A DNA stretch of 64,000 nt from Chlamydiifrater volucris (GCF_902806995.1 NZ_LR777654.1:496001-560000), one strand, 5' to 3'; numbered from the stretch's first letter, positions 48,002-57,936 are shown. Made by a program: numbers and translations. The notes: generated by a model not told the origin, from the sequence alone.

Positions 48002-49576
48002 ATGACGACGACAACGGAAAAACCTTTTGGAAAATTGCGTTCTTTCATTTGGCCCATACATAAGCATGAGTTGAAGAAAGTTTTGCCAATGTTCCTTATG
48101 TTCTTCTGTATAGCTTTTAACTATACCATTTTAAGAGACACAAAAGACACTCTTATAGTCACGGCACCAGGGTCTGGAGCAGAAGCTATTCCTTTTATCA
48201 AAGTATGGCTGGTTGTGCCTTCCGCTGTCCTTTTCATGATTATTTACGCAAAACTCAGTAATATCCTTAGCAAACAAGCACTATTTTACGCGGTTATTTC
48301 TCCGTTTCTCCTCTTCTTTGTCTTGTTCCCTGTTGTGATCTATCCTTTCAGAGAGGTTTTACACCCAACTACTTTTGCTGATTGGTTGTTATCTGTGTTA
48401 CCTCAAGGGTTAAGTGGCCTTGTAGCAGTTCTAAGAAACTGGACTTTTGCCATGTTCTTCGTCTTAGCAGAACTTTGGGGAAGCGTCATGCTATCACTGA
48501 TGTTTTGGGGTTTTGCTAACGAAATCACAAAGATCAGCGAAGCAAAAAGGTTCTATGCTTTGTTTGGAATTGGAGCAAATCTTGCTTTACTAGCTTCAGG
48601 AAGGTCTATCATTTGGGCTTCCAGAATGCGTAGCGCTGCTACCGCAGGACAAGATCCATGGACTACCTCTTTGTATCTGCTAATGGGTATGGTCTTAGCT
48701 GCTGGTATCGTTATTATGGGGTGTTACTGGTGGATCAACAAAAATGTTCTAACAGATCCTAGATTCTATAATCCTGAAGAGCTTAAAAAGTCTAAGAAAT
48801 CTAAGCCGAAAATGAGTTTAAAAGAGAGCTTCTCCTACCTTCTCAGGTCTCCTTATATTCTTTCCTTGGCTGTCTTGGTAATATGTTATGGCGTTTGCAT
48901 AAACTTGGTTGAAGTCACTTGGAAGAGCCAATTGAAACTTCAATATCCCAATGCCAACCAGTACAGCGAATTTATGGGACACTTCTCCTTCTGGACAGGA
49001 ATTGTCTCCGTAATGGTTATGTTGTTTATTGGCGGAAACGTTATCAGAAGGTTCGGTTGGTTAGCAGGTGCTCTGGTGACTCCAGTAATGATTTTGATTA
49101 CCGGTGCACTTTTCTTCGCGCTAGTAATTTTTAGAGACCAAGCTACAGGATTGGTTGCTATGCTTGGAACAACTCCACTTATGATGGCTGTCATTGTCGG
49201 CGCTATCCAAAATATCCTTTCTAAATCCACGAAGTATGCTTTATTTGATGCCACAAAAGAAATGGCTTATATTCCTTTGGATCAAGAGCAAAAAGTTAAA
49301 GGAAAGGCTGCCATCGATGTCGTGGCTGCTCGATTTGGAAAGTCTGGTGGATCCTTAATACAACAAGGGCTTTTGGTAATTTGTGGAAGCATCGGAGCGA
49401 TGACCCCTTACCTTGCTGCTATACTATTCGTGATTATTGGCTGCTGGGTCGTTGCTGCCTCCAAACTTAACGTGCTTTTCCTTAAACTTACTGCTTCTGA
49501 AGAAGAGGGTTCTTCTGAACAAGAACCTACTGAGGCTAAGGAGAGTGTCGTTGCCGTTGAAAACGCCTCTTCATAG
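48002..49576 (+). CDS. npt1: ADP/ATP translocase (nucleotide transporter Npt1)
   Basis: Inner-membrane antiporter that takes up host ATP in exchange for ADP, the basis of chlamydial energy parasitism. The 524 residues have about eleven to twelve hydrophobic segments. The family opening is MFFCIAFNYTILRDTKDTL, with APGSGAEAIPFIKVW in the first loop and later MSLMFWGFANEITKISEAKRFY-type and KYALFDATKEMAYIPLD blocks, all characteristic of the plastid/chlamydia/rickettsia translocase family. The C-terminus is a hydrophilic Glu-rich tail. Two strong hairpins follow the coding region. Position matches CT065. Confidence 0.96.
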   Translation: MTTTTEKPFGKLRSFIWPIHKHELKKVLPMFLMFFCIAFNYTILRDTKDTLIVTAPGSGAEAIPFIKVWLVVPSAVLFMIIYAKLSNILSKQALFYAVISPFLLFFVLFPVVIYPFREVLHPTTFADWLLSVLPQGLSGLVAVLRNWTFAMFFVLAELWGSVMLSLMFWGFANEITKISEAKRFYALFGIGANLALLASGRSIIWASRMRSAATAGQDPWTTSLYLLMGMVLAAGIVIMGCYWWINKNVLTDPRFYNPEELKKSKKSKPKMSLKESFSYLLRSPYILSLAVLVICYGVCINLVEVTWKSQLKLQYPNANQYSEFMGHFSFWTGIVSVMVMLFIGGNVIRRFGWLAGALVTPVMILITGALFFALVIFRDQATGLVAMLGTTPLMMAVIVGAIQNILSKSTKYALFDATKEMAYIPLDQEQKVKGKAAIDVVAARFGKSGGSLIQQGLLVICGSIGAMTPYLAAILFVIIGCWVVAASKLNVLFLKLTASEEEGSSEQEPTEAKESVVAVENASS

Positions 49577-49599
49577 AAAGGCTCGTCTTTCTATGAAGA
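49568..49599. other. 13-bp perfect hairpin overlapping the npt1 stop
   Basis: TCTTCATAGAAAG, a 6-nt loop, then CTTTCTATGAAGA; the stop codon lies within the left arm. No T-run follows directly, but a classic terminator begins 11 bp further on. It could protect the npt1 mRNA 3' end. Confidence 0.6.
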
Positions 49600-49610
49600 C
49601 AATTCCTCAA

Positions 49611-49642
49611 AGCTCAGGGAATACTCCCTGAGCTTTTTTTTT
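49611..49642 (+). terminator. Rho-independent terminator after npt1
   Basis: A 10-bp perfect GC-containing stem (AGCTCAGGGA, loop ATAC, TCCCTGAGCT) followed immediately by nine T residues. Textbook intrinsic terminator separating npt1 from lepA. Confidence 0.93.
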
Positions 49643-49716
49643 GCTGCCCCTCTGTATTGACAACTTATAGATCCAACTCATAACATTGTCCTTTTTCTGA
49701 TCTAAAGAGGGATACA

Positions 49717-51528
49717 TTGAAAGAGTATAATATCGAGAATATTAGGAATTTTTCTATAATAGCCCACATTGATCATGGAAAATCTACAATAGCCGATCGC
49801 CTGCTGGAAGCGACTCAAACCGTTGAGGAGCGGGAGATGAAGGACCAGCTTCTAGATTCCATGGACCTGGAAAGAGAACGGGGCATCACTATCAAGGCGC
49901 ACCCCGTCACTATGCGTTACGTTCACGAAGGTGTAGAGTATGAAATAAATCTTATAGACACTCCGGGGCACGTAGATTTTTCTTACGAAGTATCTCGTTC
50001 TTTATCCGCTTGCGAAGGCGCGTTGCTTATTGTCGACGCAGCGCAAGGAGTACAAGCCCAGAGCTTAGCTAACGTGTACCTAGCGCTCGATCGAAATCTA
50101 GAAATTATTCCCATCCTTAATAAAATAGATCTACCAGCAGCAGATCCGGAGGAAGTTAAACGGCAAATTAGAGATTACATAGGTTTGGATACGACAAATG
50201 CCATTGCTTGTTCAGCAAAAACAGGTTTAGGAATTTCTGATATTTTAGAAGCTATCATAGCTCTTATTCCCCCGCCTTTGCCTCAAGATCCAGGTGCTCC
50301 TCTGAAAGCTTTGGTATTTGATTCTCACTATGATCCTTATGTAGGGATTATGGTTTACGTCCGCATAGTAAGTGGGGAGATAAAAAAAGGAGATAAAATT
50401 ATTCTAATGGCTTCTGGGAACACTTCCCATGAAGTGCTTGGAGTTGGAGCCTTTATGCCCGAAGCCACTTTGATAGAAGATTCTTTAAAACCAGGCCAAG
50501 TTGGGTACTTCATTGCCAATATTAAAAAAGTAAAAGATGTTAAAATTGGAGACACCGTAACAACCCACAAGAATCCAGCCAAGGAGCCTTTGGAAGGGTT
50601 CAAAGAGATAAACCCCGTAGTTTTTGCTGGAATTTATCCCATAGATTCTTCTGATTTTGACGCACTGAAAGACGCTTTATCTAGATTGCAGCTAAACGAT
50701 TCTGCATTGACAGTGGAACAAGAAAGCAGTCATTCTTTGGGGTTTGGGTTCCGCTGCGGATTTTTAGGGCTGTTACACCTAGAAATTATTTTTGAACGCA
50801 TAATGCGAGAATTCGATATCGATGTTATCGCTACTGCTCCTAGCGTCGTTTACCGGATAGTCTTGAAGAATGGAAAAGTTTTGGAAATCGATAACCCGAC
50901 AGCCTACCCCGATCCAGCAACTATCGAACACGTAGAAGAACCCTGGGTCACGGCACATATTATTACTCCTCAGGAATATCTAAGCAATATTATGAGTCTC
51001 TGTCTGGATAAGCGGGGATTATGTTCGAAGACGGAAATGCTTGATGATAATCGCCTGATACTCACCTACAGCCTTCCTCTAAACGAAATCGTTTCTGATT
51101 TTAACGATAAATTAAAATCCGTTACCAAAGGATATGGTTCTTTTGACTATCAGCTCTCTGATTACCAAAAAAGTCCTATTATTAAGCTCGAGATTCTCGT
51201 CAACGATGAACCTGTGGATGCTTTCTCCTGCTTAGTGCATAGAGACAAAGCAGAATCTAGAGGGAGAAGCATTTGTGAAAAGCTAGTAGAAGTCATCCCC
51301 CAACAACTTTTCAAAGTTCCCATTCAAGCGGCAATTAATAAAAAAATTGTCGCCCGAGAAACTATTCGAGCTTTATCCAAAAACGTTACAGCAAAATGCT
51401 ACGGTGGGGACATCACTCGAAAACGAAAGCTTTGGGAAAAACAGAAAAAAGGAAAAAAGCGTATGCGCGAATTTGGAAAAGTATCTATTCCAAATACAGC
51501 CTTTATGGAAGTACTAAAGTTAGACTAG
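49717..51528 (+). CDS. lepA: Elongation factor 4 (back-translocating GTPase LepA)
   Basis: Ribosomal GTPase that acts on stalled or mis-translocated ribosomes. The 603 residues show G1 AHIDHGKST (16-24), DTPGHVDF (81-88), NKID (135-138), and the EF4-specific C-terminal domain ending in [22 protein letters not shown]. Translation starts at TTG 49717: AGAGGG lies seven bases upstream and the resulting [19 protein letters not shown] is the family N-terminus. It converges on gnd. Position matches CT064. Confidence 0.96.
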   Translation: MKEYNIENIRNFSIIAHIDHGKSTIADRLLEATQTVEEREMKDQLLDSMDLERERGITIKAHPVTMRYVHEGVEYEINLIDTPGHVDFSYEVSRSLSACEGALLIVDAAQGVQAQSLANVYLALDRNLEIIPILNKIDLPAADPEEVKRQIRDYIGLDTTNAIACSAKTGLGISDILEAIIALIPPPLPQDPGAPLKALVFDSHYDPYVGIMVYVRIVSGEIKKGDKIILMASGNTSHEVLGVGAFMPEATLIEDSLKPGQVGYFIANIKKVKDVKIGDTVTTHKNPAKEPLEGFKEINPVVFAGIYPIDSSDFDALKDALSRLQLNDSALTVEQESSHSLGFGFRCGFLGLLHLEIIFERIMREFDIDVIATAPSVVYRIVLKNGKVLEIDNPTAYPDPATIEHVEEPWVTAHIITPQEYLSNIMSLCLDKRGLCSKTEMLDDNRLILTYSLPLNEIVSDFNDKLKSVTKGYGSFDYQLSDYQKSPIIKLEILVNDEPVDAFSCLVHRDKAESRGRSICEKLVEVIPQQLFKVPIQAAINKKIVARETIRALSKNVTAKCYGGDITRKRKLWEKQKKGKKRMREFGKVSIPNTAFMEVLKLD

Positions 51529-51591
51529 CCTTTGGCATGCAAACAGAGAGCGGGGGAAGATCCTGCTCAAAATGCTTGGGATCTCTCTCCA

Positions 51592-53034
51592 TTAGACTAA
51601 GTTGGTTTCCAAGTCCCCACTCCAGTCGGTGTGATAAAATTCTCCTCTCGGTCTGTCCACTCTTTCGTAGGAATGAGCTCCAAAATAATCCCGAAGCCCC
51701 TGGATGAGGTTAGCTGAAGAGTTTGAGGTAGTATATCCATCAAAGTAGGATATAGCTTCTGATAAACAAGGAACAGGAATTCCCGAAAGAACTGCTGCAG
51801 CAACGACTCTTCTCCATCCACTATCTGCTTGTTTTAGCGCACTCTGGAAGAAAGGATCCATGATTAATGAGGGAAGATCCGGGGACGAAACAAACGCATT
51901 TTTTATATCTTGTAAAAATACACTTTGTATTATGCATCCACCACGCCATATCAAGGAAATTTCTCCCAAATCTAAATCCCAATCAAACTTTGTTGAAGCC
52001 TTTTTTAGCAAGGAGAACCCCTGAGAATAACTAATAATTTTGGATGCGTAAAGGGCATGGAAGCAATCTTGCAAAAATTCCTTTTTTGAGCCAGAAAACT
52101 CCAGGTCTGATTTAGAAAATGCTTCCTTTGCCAAGATTCTTTCTTCTTTCATTCCTGATAAATATCGGGAAAATACAGCTCCTGTAATCAAAGACAAAGG
52201 AACGTCTGCTTGCAGAGCTTCAATAGCTGTCCACTTTCCTGTTCCTTTTTGTCCAGCGACATCCAATATGGAATCTATTATGGATCGATTATTTTTATCT
52301 TTAGCTGCCAATACTTCTGATGTAATACGAACTAAATAACTTTCTAATTCACAATTATTCCAATCGTCAAAAACTAAAGCTATTTCATCCGAAGACATTC
52401 GTACATAATCTCTCATCAGTCCGTACAACTCACTGATAAGTTGCATATCTCCATACTCTATACCATTATGGACCATCTTGACATAATGCCCTGCTCCCCC
52501 ACTACCTATCCAAGAACAACACGGCTTCCCATCTTGCGATTTAGCAGCAATAGAAAGAAATATAGGTTTGATAAATTCCCAAGCCCTGAAATCTCCCCCA
52601 GGCATAATTGAAGGACCGTTACGAGCCCCTTCTTCACCTCCGGAAATACCTGCTCCAACAAAAAAAATCTGTTTGGATTTTAACTCTTTGAAACGCCTTT
52701 CTGAATCCAAAAAATAACTATTACCACCATCGATGATAATATCGCCTTCTTCCAAAAAAGGAAGCAGAGCATTGATAGTGTGATCTACAGGATCTCCAGA
52801 CTTAATCATCAGTAATATCTTTCTTGGACGTTCTAGAGAACTGACAAACTCTTGCAAAGAATAAAACCCCTGAATACTGGAACCCAGCACCTCGGGATCC
52901 TCTAAAAACTCCCTTGTTTTCTCCTGACTACGATTATAAACAGAAACAGAAAACCCGTGATCTCGCATGTTTAGCACTAAATTCTTTCCCATCACAGCGA
53001 GACCTATTAGTCCGATATCAGATCCTTTTGTCAT
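51592..53034 (-). CDS. gnd: 6-phosphogluconate dehydrogenase (decarboxylating)
   Basis: Oxidative pentose-phosphate step giving ribulose-5-phosphate, CO2 and NADPH. The 480 residues contain the NADP motif GLAVMGKNLVLN (10-21), the substrate-binding signature FFVGAGISGGEEGARNGPSIMPGG, GGAGHYVKMVHNGIEYGDMQLISE with the catalytic Lys, and the C-terminal GVDRPRG-type tail (YERVDRPRGEFYHTDW). Length is normal. It is transcribed downstream of tyrS (25-bp gap). Position matches CT063. Confidence 0.95.
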   Translation of the reverse strand: MTKGSDIGLIGLAVMGKNLVLNMRDHGFSVSVYNRSQEKTREFLEDPEVLGSSIQGFYSLQEFVSSLERPRKILLMIKSGDPVDHTINALLPFLEEGDIIIDGGNSYFLDSERRFKELKSKQIFFVGAGISGGEEGARNGPSIMPGGDFRAWEFIKPIFLSIAAKSQDGKPCCSWIGSGGAGHYVKMVHNGIEYGDMQLISELYGLMRDYVRMSSDEIALVFDDWNNCELESYLVRITSEVLAAKDKNNRSIIDSILDVAGQKGTGKWTAIEALQADVPLSLITGAVFSRYLSGMKEERILAKEAFSKSDLEFSGSKKEFLQDCFHALYASKIISYSQGFSLLKKASTKFDWDLDLGEISLIWRGGCIIQSVFLQDIKNAFVSSPDLPSLIMDPFFQSALKQADSGWRRVVAAAVLSGIPVPCLSEAISYFDGYTTSNSSANLIQGLRDYFGAHSYERVDRPRGEFYHTDWSGDLETNLV

Positions 53035-53059
53035 TTAAAGTCCTTTTTTTACTGAAAAG

Positions 53060-54298
53060 TCAAATTACGACTAACACTGACCTTTTTTTTCTTCCTCTAG
53101 ACACGACTATATACTTAGAGAAAACAATATCTTCAGGAGAAACAACTTCCTCACTACTGGACAACACCCTAGAATTAATATATAAACCCTTCTGATCCAC
53201 TAGTCTTCTTACTTCGCCTTTAGAAGTGGCTATTCCTGTATGCACTAAAAGATCTGCCCATTTTTTTCCAAAAATATCAATCCTTGACACCTCTATCCCA
53301 AAGCCAGTGTCTACAAGTACCGATAATGAATCTTCAGTAAATTCTGAAACCCTACCAGGAACCATAGCTTGAGTGATACTCATTGCTGAGGATACCCCTG
53401 CGTCTCCATGCACAATCCTAACAACTTCCTGAGACAAATATGCCTTCACTTGCTCGGGATTCTCTTTTAATTTTAACAGAAGAACTTCTATCTCCTTATT
53501 TTCTATCAAAGTTAACAGCTTAGCCACCTTAGGCATCTCTGCATCCTCGAGACCATATATATACTGGTACAATTCATAAGGAGAGGTTTTATTAGCGTCT
53601 AACCATACGGCTCCTTTTTCCGTTTTGCCTAACTTATTTCCCTGACTATCAGTTAATAAAGGATATGTGAAGCCATGAGCTTTTTTTGCTAAATTTTTTC
53701 GAATAAAGTCTATACCTGCCGTAATATTTCCCCACTGGTCACTACCTCCGATCTGTAGGAAGATCCCCTTTTCTCTGAATAAGTGATAGAAATCATAAGC
53801 TTGCAATAGCTGATAACTGAACTCTGTAAAGCTCATGCCTTCGTCCGAACGAAGGCGTTGCTTAACACTGTCCTTAGCTAACATATTTCCCAAGCGAAAA
53901 TGCTTAGCCACATCTCTCAAAAAATCCACTAAGGGCATCTCCCCTAGCCAAGAAAAATTATCCACTATCTCAATGTCAGGAACAAACCGTTGCAGAGCCT
54001 TCTTTAAAGAGTCTGTATTTTCTTCTACCGTCTTCTTATCAAGTAGGACTCTCTCAGTACTTTTCCCTGAGGGATCACCTATCATACCTGTCGCTCCTCC
54101 AATGAGCGCTACAACTCTATGACCAAACAACGATAATTTTTTTAAAGCAAGTATTCCTGCTAGGTGCCCAACGTGAAGGGAAGAGCCTGTTGGGTCAAAA
54201 CCTAGGTAAGCGGAGACGGGGCCTGACACCTCTGATAATCCTTCAGAAACATCAACAACCGAACCCCGGTCCTGCATATAAGTGAGGAAATTCTTCAT
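53060..54298 (-). CDS. tyrS: Tyrosyl-tRNA synthetase
   Basis: Class I synthetase charging tRNA-Tyr. The 412 residues show the HIGH-type motif HVGH (42-45), GGATGMIGDPSGKS, the Tyr/tRNA pocket LQIGGSDQWGNITAG, and a KMSKS-type loop KLGKT (222-226). A C-terminal S4 RNA-binding domain from about 345 (WADLLVHTGIATSKGEVRRLVDQKGLYIN) ends the protein. It is followed by gnd in the same direction. Position matches CT062. Confidence 0.96.
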   Translation of the reverse strand: MKNFLTYMQDRGSVVDVSEGLSEVSGPVSAYLGFDPTGSSLHVGHLAGILALKKLSLFGHRVVALIGGATGMIGDPSGKSTERVLLDKKTVEENTDSLKKALQRFVPDIEIVDNFSWLGEMPLVDFLRDVAKHFRLGNMLAKDSVKQRLRSDEGMSFTEFSYQLLQAYDFYHLFREKGIFLQIGGSDQWGNITAGIDFIRKNLAKKAHGFTYPLLTDSQGNKLGKTEKGAVWLDANKTSPYELYQYIYGLEDAEMPKVAKLLTLIENKEIEVLLLKLKENPEQVKAYLSQEVVRIVHGDAGVSSAMSITQAMVPGRVSEFTEDSLSVLVDTGFGIEVSRIDIFGKKWADLLVHTGIATSKGEVRRLVDQKGLYINSRVLSSSEEVVSPEDIVFSKYIVVSRGRKKRSVLVVI

Positions 54299-54742
54299 AA
54301 AAATTACAGCAGATAAAAATATAGATCTTAAAGTCCTTTCCCATAATATTCAAGAACTGAACTAGAACATAAGAAATCTACCCTAGAATTATCATTCGTC
54401 ACTGCTGTTGATTTTTCTCACAGCTAAGAATAAATTTTAAAATCGACCCATCTTAATGGATTTTTGTTAACTTATCCCTTTTCTTTACTTTTTTACCAAC
54501 TCTCTAGATTATTATGTCCTCTATGTACGGGCAGACTTTCCTTGGAGAAACTATTAGTTTTTTCTATGTAAATAGAATTTTGTACCAAACTGTCAATTTA
54601 ATCCTGTAAATTGTCACAGATCCAGTTTTTACATCAAAACTAAACAAAAGAAAGTAATGCTTGTCAAAAAGGAATAAGGTAACTCAATCAAGAATCACTT
54701 TATATTCAAATTATTTGTTAAGATACTAAAAGGACTTCCTTT
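54299..54742. promoter_or_regulatory. 444-bp divergent intergenic region tyrS / small Inc
   Basis: AT-rich DNA without a convincing gene; a 31-codon ATG frame near 54514 has no supporting ribosome binding site. Promoters for tyrS (reverse) and the small Inc gene (forward) must lie here. I recall no gene between tyrS and the sigma-28 gene in C. trachomatis, so this whole stretch including the Inc is a lineage-specific insertion. Confidence 0.45.
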
Positions 54743-55048
54743 ATGAAGATATCATCTGGGAACACCCAGCCACTTACGCTATCAGCACATGAGGAACTTT
54801 CATCTGTACCAAGTTCCCGTTTTTTCAACACCGAAAAGGTCAATACTCTAGGATATATCATTTTAGCAGTTTTAGCAGTCGCATTGTTAGCCAGCGTTGT
54901 AGCTATGGTGCTAACCAAAGATATAACGTTCACTATTGTGCAGTCCATCCTAGGCGTAATGTTAGCTTCCATTGTAGCTATGATGAAAACCCCATTACCC
55001 GGGAACTCAGCACAAAGGCGATTTTATCAGATTACAAAAAATTCTTAA
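54743..55048 (+). CDS. Small Inc-like membrane protein, lineage-specific
   Basis: 101 residues with no recognised family. The first 35 are polar and Ser/Thr/Pro-rich, as expected for a T3S-exported N-terminus. Two hydrophobic segments (about 36-58 and 64-83) are separated by a short KDITFT turn, the bilobed arrangement of inclusion membrane proteins. The C-terminus is short and basic. An AAAGGA box precedes the ATG. The last 17 bp overlap the end of the convergent sigma-28 gene. No counterpart sits at this place in C. trachomatis, as far as I recall. A real gene is likely; the Inc label is by topology only. Confidence 0.7.
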   Translation: MKISSGNTQPLTLSAHEELSSVPSSRFFNTEKVNTLGYIILAVLAVALLASVVAMVLTKDITFTIVQSILGVMLASIVAMMKTPLPGNSAQRRFYQITKNS

Positions 55049-55805
55049 AAGCAGACCTTAGGCGGAGTAATGCTTTAGAATGGATTTGAGATACCCTAGA
55101 TTCGCTGACACCTAGAATGTTTCCGATTTCTTTCAGCATTAAATCTTCATAGTAGTACAGGACCAAAACTTGCCGTTCTCTCTCGTCTAAATTCAGAATA
55201 GCCCCGGCTAGTAATTTCTTTCTTTCTTCTTTTTCTGCCGCCTCAAATCCCGTCATCGCTTTTTCATCAACAAGTCTATCTTCGAGGCAAAAGCCTCTAT
55301 CTTCTGCATCATTGCAAGATCGGTCTTCGTGGATGGAAATCATTAGGGAAGTTTTTGCCAACTGGTACCATTCTGACAATTCTTCTTGTGAGATCTGAAG
55401 ATGCTTACAAAGTTCAAAATCTGTAGGCTCTCTACCTAGGCTTGCCCTTAAAGAATCAATAGCTGAAGACAAGAGACCAGTCTTCTTGTGAACACTACGA
55501 GGAACCCAATCCTGTTTTCTTAGATCATCAATAATTGAAGCTTTGATTAAAAAGGATGCATAACTTTCAAACTTAGGGCTTTTTTCTGGATTAAACTTCT
55601 CTACTGCCCTAACCAATCCTTCGACACCTGCTGCATAAAGATCCTCATTATGAATATGGCTAGGGAAGCCTGCAGACAGCTTATGAACGACGATATTTAC
55701 CAAATAAAGATAGGACTCAATTAAGAAATCTCTATCCACGATAGCTCTTGTCTCAAGGTATCGCTTCCATGGTTCAGAAAGTTCTGGGAAATCTTGAGTT
55801 TTCAC
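55032..55805 (-). CDS. fliA: Sigma-28 family RNA polymerase sigma factor (FliA/WhiG type)
   Basis: Alternative sigma factor used late in the chlamydial cycle (for example hctB-type promoters). The 257 residues show region 2 (VVHKLSAGFP...AAGVEGLVRAVEKFNPEKSPKFESYASFLIKASIIDDLRKQDWVPRSV), a region 3 segment, and region 4 with the helix-turn-helix LNLDERERQVLVLYYYEDLMLKEIGNILGVSESRVSQIHS. It starts at GTG 55805. The gene lies 93 bp downstream of flhA on the same strand, so they may be co-transcribed. Often labelled rpsD in chlamydial genomes (CT061). No anti-sigma FlgM was seen here. Confidence 0.93.
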   Translation of the reverse strand: MKTQDFPELSEPWKRYLETRAIVDRDFLIESYLYLVNIVVHKLSAGFPSHIHNEDLYAAGVEGLVRAVEKFNPEKSPKFESYASFLIKASIIDDLRKQDWVPRSVHKKTGLLSSAIDSLRASLGREPTDFELCKHLQISQEELSEWYQLAKTSLMISIHEDRSCNDAEDRGFCLEDRLVDEKAMTGFEAAEKEERKKLLAGAILNLDERERQVLVLYYYEDLMLKEIGNILGVSESRVSQIHSKALLRLRSAFKNFL

Positions 55806-55898
55806 AATTTCTCTTTATTTTTCTATAAATAAGAGAATAGTTAAAAAAAATTTTTTAAACAACACCTTTAGAAGAGAGTTATAATCAAAAAATATAAA

Positions 55899-57653
55899 TT
55901 ATAATAAAACTTTTTCGGAAACCGTTCCTAAAGAACATATCTCTATGTCCTTAGGCAATTCATCATAAGAAAGAATCAAAAGATCAGGAAACTTGTGCTC
56001 TATTATCTTTTTCATTTCTACGCGAGACTCACTACCTGTAACTACAGCACGAACCTCTTTCTCTAAACTGTGCAATAACGGCTCTCTAAATAATTCGTCA
56101 ATTTCCTCCAATATCTTTTGACAAACAGAAGGATTTTTCTCAGGATAATCACACCCAATGAGTTGTTCTACGTAGGGATCTACTGTCACGACATGAATCT
56201 TTTTCTGTTTCCCAAGGATACTTCGCCCCACTCTATCACCTAAATGTTTACGAACATGTTCCACTACTCTATCTAAAGAAACCTTGTTACTAGGAAGAGA
56301 AGAGAGAGAATCAACGATATAAGGAAACAAATGCAACGAGATACCATCTTTAAGGAGAGATTTGCATACCACCATTAAAGAATCTCTGGAAATTTTCATA
56401 GGGATAATTTCATCAGAAAAAATTCCCCATTGAGCTTCAGTTCTCACGAGCAACTCTTCTATAACTCTGGCATTTACACACTCATGTGCCAAAGAGGACA
56501 TTTTTCTATATAGAGAATCTTCAACAAATCCATCTAAATCAAAAATAAAATTAAAAACTTGTAAAAACGCTCCTGAATTATTACTTCGAATTATACGGAT
56601 ATTTTTTGGAAAATGCACTCCCAACTCATTATAAATCCTCAGAGCTGTAAATCTGTAATTTCTCTTAATGTCATCTTCTCTCATATCAGCGATAGGAAGG
56701 TGCAATTCCACTTTAGGCTCACTTTCCAATTGGTCTTTATGAGCTAACTTTAGCCCAATCAATAGCAGAACAGACCCAGACAAAAAGGTAGGAGTAAAAG
56801 GAACTCCAGGCAAAAAAGCAAAAAGCAGCATAGAAAACGATGCTGGGAAAAATATCTTAGAATGCTTTTGAAGATCTTTAGTAAAGGAATGCACAAAAGT
56901 TTTTTGTTTGCCGACCTTGGATATTGTTGTTGCTGCCCCCACTGAAGTCAGTATGGCTGGGATCTGTCCGACTAAACCATCTCCTAAAATTACAAGCCAT
57001 AGTTTATCAAATGTTAAAGATGAGAAACTTAGCAAGAAAGGAACAGAGAAAACATTTACTGCCAATATAAGCAGAGCTATAACGGCATCTCCTTTTACAA
57101 AGCGAAAAACGCCTTCCATGGAAGAAAAAAATTCGCTTTCTTGAATTACTTCTTCTCTAAGATTTTCTATAGAAGCAAAACTTTTCCTTCCAGAATTTAA
57201 GGACATATCTAGGGCCATTTGCTTCCCCGGTAGAGCTTCTAAAATAAACCGAGCCCTAACTTCTGCTATACGTTCTCCACCTTTTGCTATCAGAAGAAAG
57301 TTCATAAAAAATAAGATGATTAAGACTGCTGTACCTGCAATAATGCTATCGGAAGCTAAAAATTTTCCCAGAGAGGTGATCATAGGACTAGCTTCTCCGG
57401 AAGATAAGATTAATCTCGTGGAAGCGATGTTTAATCCTAAACGAAAAATCGTTAGATAAAATAGCACCGAAGGATAGGAAACTAAATCTTTATCATTCCT
57501 AGCAGACAATGCCCACAGAAAAGCAATCAATGAAGAAGAAATCCCTAGACACAAAAAACTATCCAGAAGAAGCGGGGTCATTGGAAACAGGGATGTAGTG
57601 ACCACTAGTATAGGAAGAAGCAATAACCAAGACTCAAAACTCTTGTTTTTCAC
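55899..57653 (-). CDS. flhA: FlhA-like export gate protein
   Basis: Paralogue of SctV in a non-flagellate organism. The 584 residues have N-terminal membrane segments to about 290 and the FHIPEP-type signature RIAEVRARFILEALPGKQMALD (128-149). In it Glu replaces the Asp of the LDAMPGKQMAID form seen in SctV. The C-terminal cytoplasmic domain is shorter than in SctV by over 100 residues overall. It starts at GTG 57653. Chlamydiae keep flhA and a few flagellar-type genes without making flagella; involvement in T3S assembly has been proposed. It precedes the sigma-28 gene, echoing the flagellar link. Position matches CT060. Confidence 0.93.
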   Translation of the reverse strand: MKNKSFESWLLLLPILVVTTSLFPMTPLLLDSFLCLGISSSLIAFLWALSARNDKDLVSYPSVLFYLTIFRLGLNIASTRLILSSGEASPMITSLGKFLASDSIIAGTAVLIILFFMNFLLIAKGGERIAEVRARFILEALPGKQMALDMSLNSGRKSFASIENLREEVIQESEFFSSMEGVFRFVKGDAVIALLILAVNVFSVPFLLSFSSLTFDKLWLVILGDGLVGQIPAILTSVGAATTISKVGKQKTFVHSFTKDLQKHSKIFFPASFSMLLFAFLPGVPFTPTFLSGSVLLLIGLKLAHKDQLESEPKVELHLPIADMREDDIKRNYRFTALRIYNELGVHFPKNIRIIRSNNSGAFLQVFNFIFDLDGFVEDSLYRKMSSLAHECVNARVIEELLVRTEAQWGIFSDEIIPMKISRDSLMVVCKSLLKDGISLHLFPYIVDSLSSLPSNKVSLDRVVEHVRKHLGDRVGRSILGKQKKIHVVTVDPYVEQLIGCDYPEKNPSVCQKILEEIDELFREPLLHSLEKEVRAVVTGSESRVEMKKIIEHKFPDLLILSYDELPKDIEICSLGTVSEKVLL

Positions 57654-57882
57654 GAAATACCTAAGAGGGGTTCCTACTACCGAATCCTTACCCTAACCTA
57701 TCGATTCACATCAACAATAAAAGCTCTATTTCTCCTCTCTTCCCCTTGATTACTACTCTATTTAGCAGGCAAGTATACAATTCCCAGTGACATCCACAAA
57801 GGCAAGTAATGCCAAATAAAGATTTGTATACATATTTCTAAAGCAAATATTCTAAATTTATTTTTCTGAAAAAACACAATCT

Positions 57883-57910
57883 TTGCTTGTGGAGTATAAA
57901 GATTTATGAT
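57883..57910 (+). promoter_or_regulatory. Putative promoter of tRNA-Pro
   Basis: TTGCTT and TATGAT separated by 16 bp, about 27 bp upstream of the mature tRNA 5' end. A reasonable sigma-66 match that would also serve ferredoxin, whose ATG is only 22 bp beyond the tRNA. Confidence 0.5.
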
Positions 57911-57936
57911 AGATTCCCCGCTTTCTACTTCTCTTT

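Noticed and set aside
54514-54609. Forward 31-codon ATG frame in the tyrS/Inc gap
   Set aside because: Short, no Shine-Dalgarno box, no similarity; expected by chance in AT-rich DNA.
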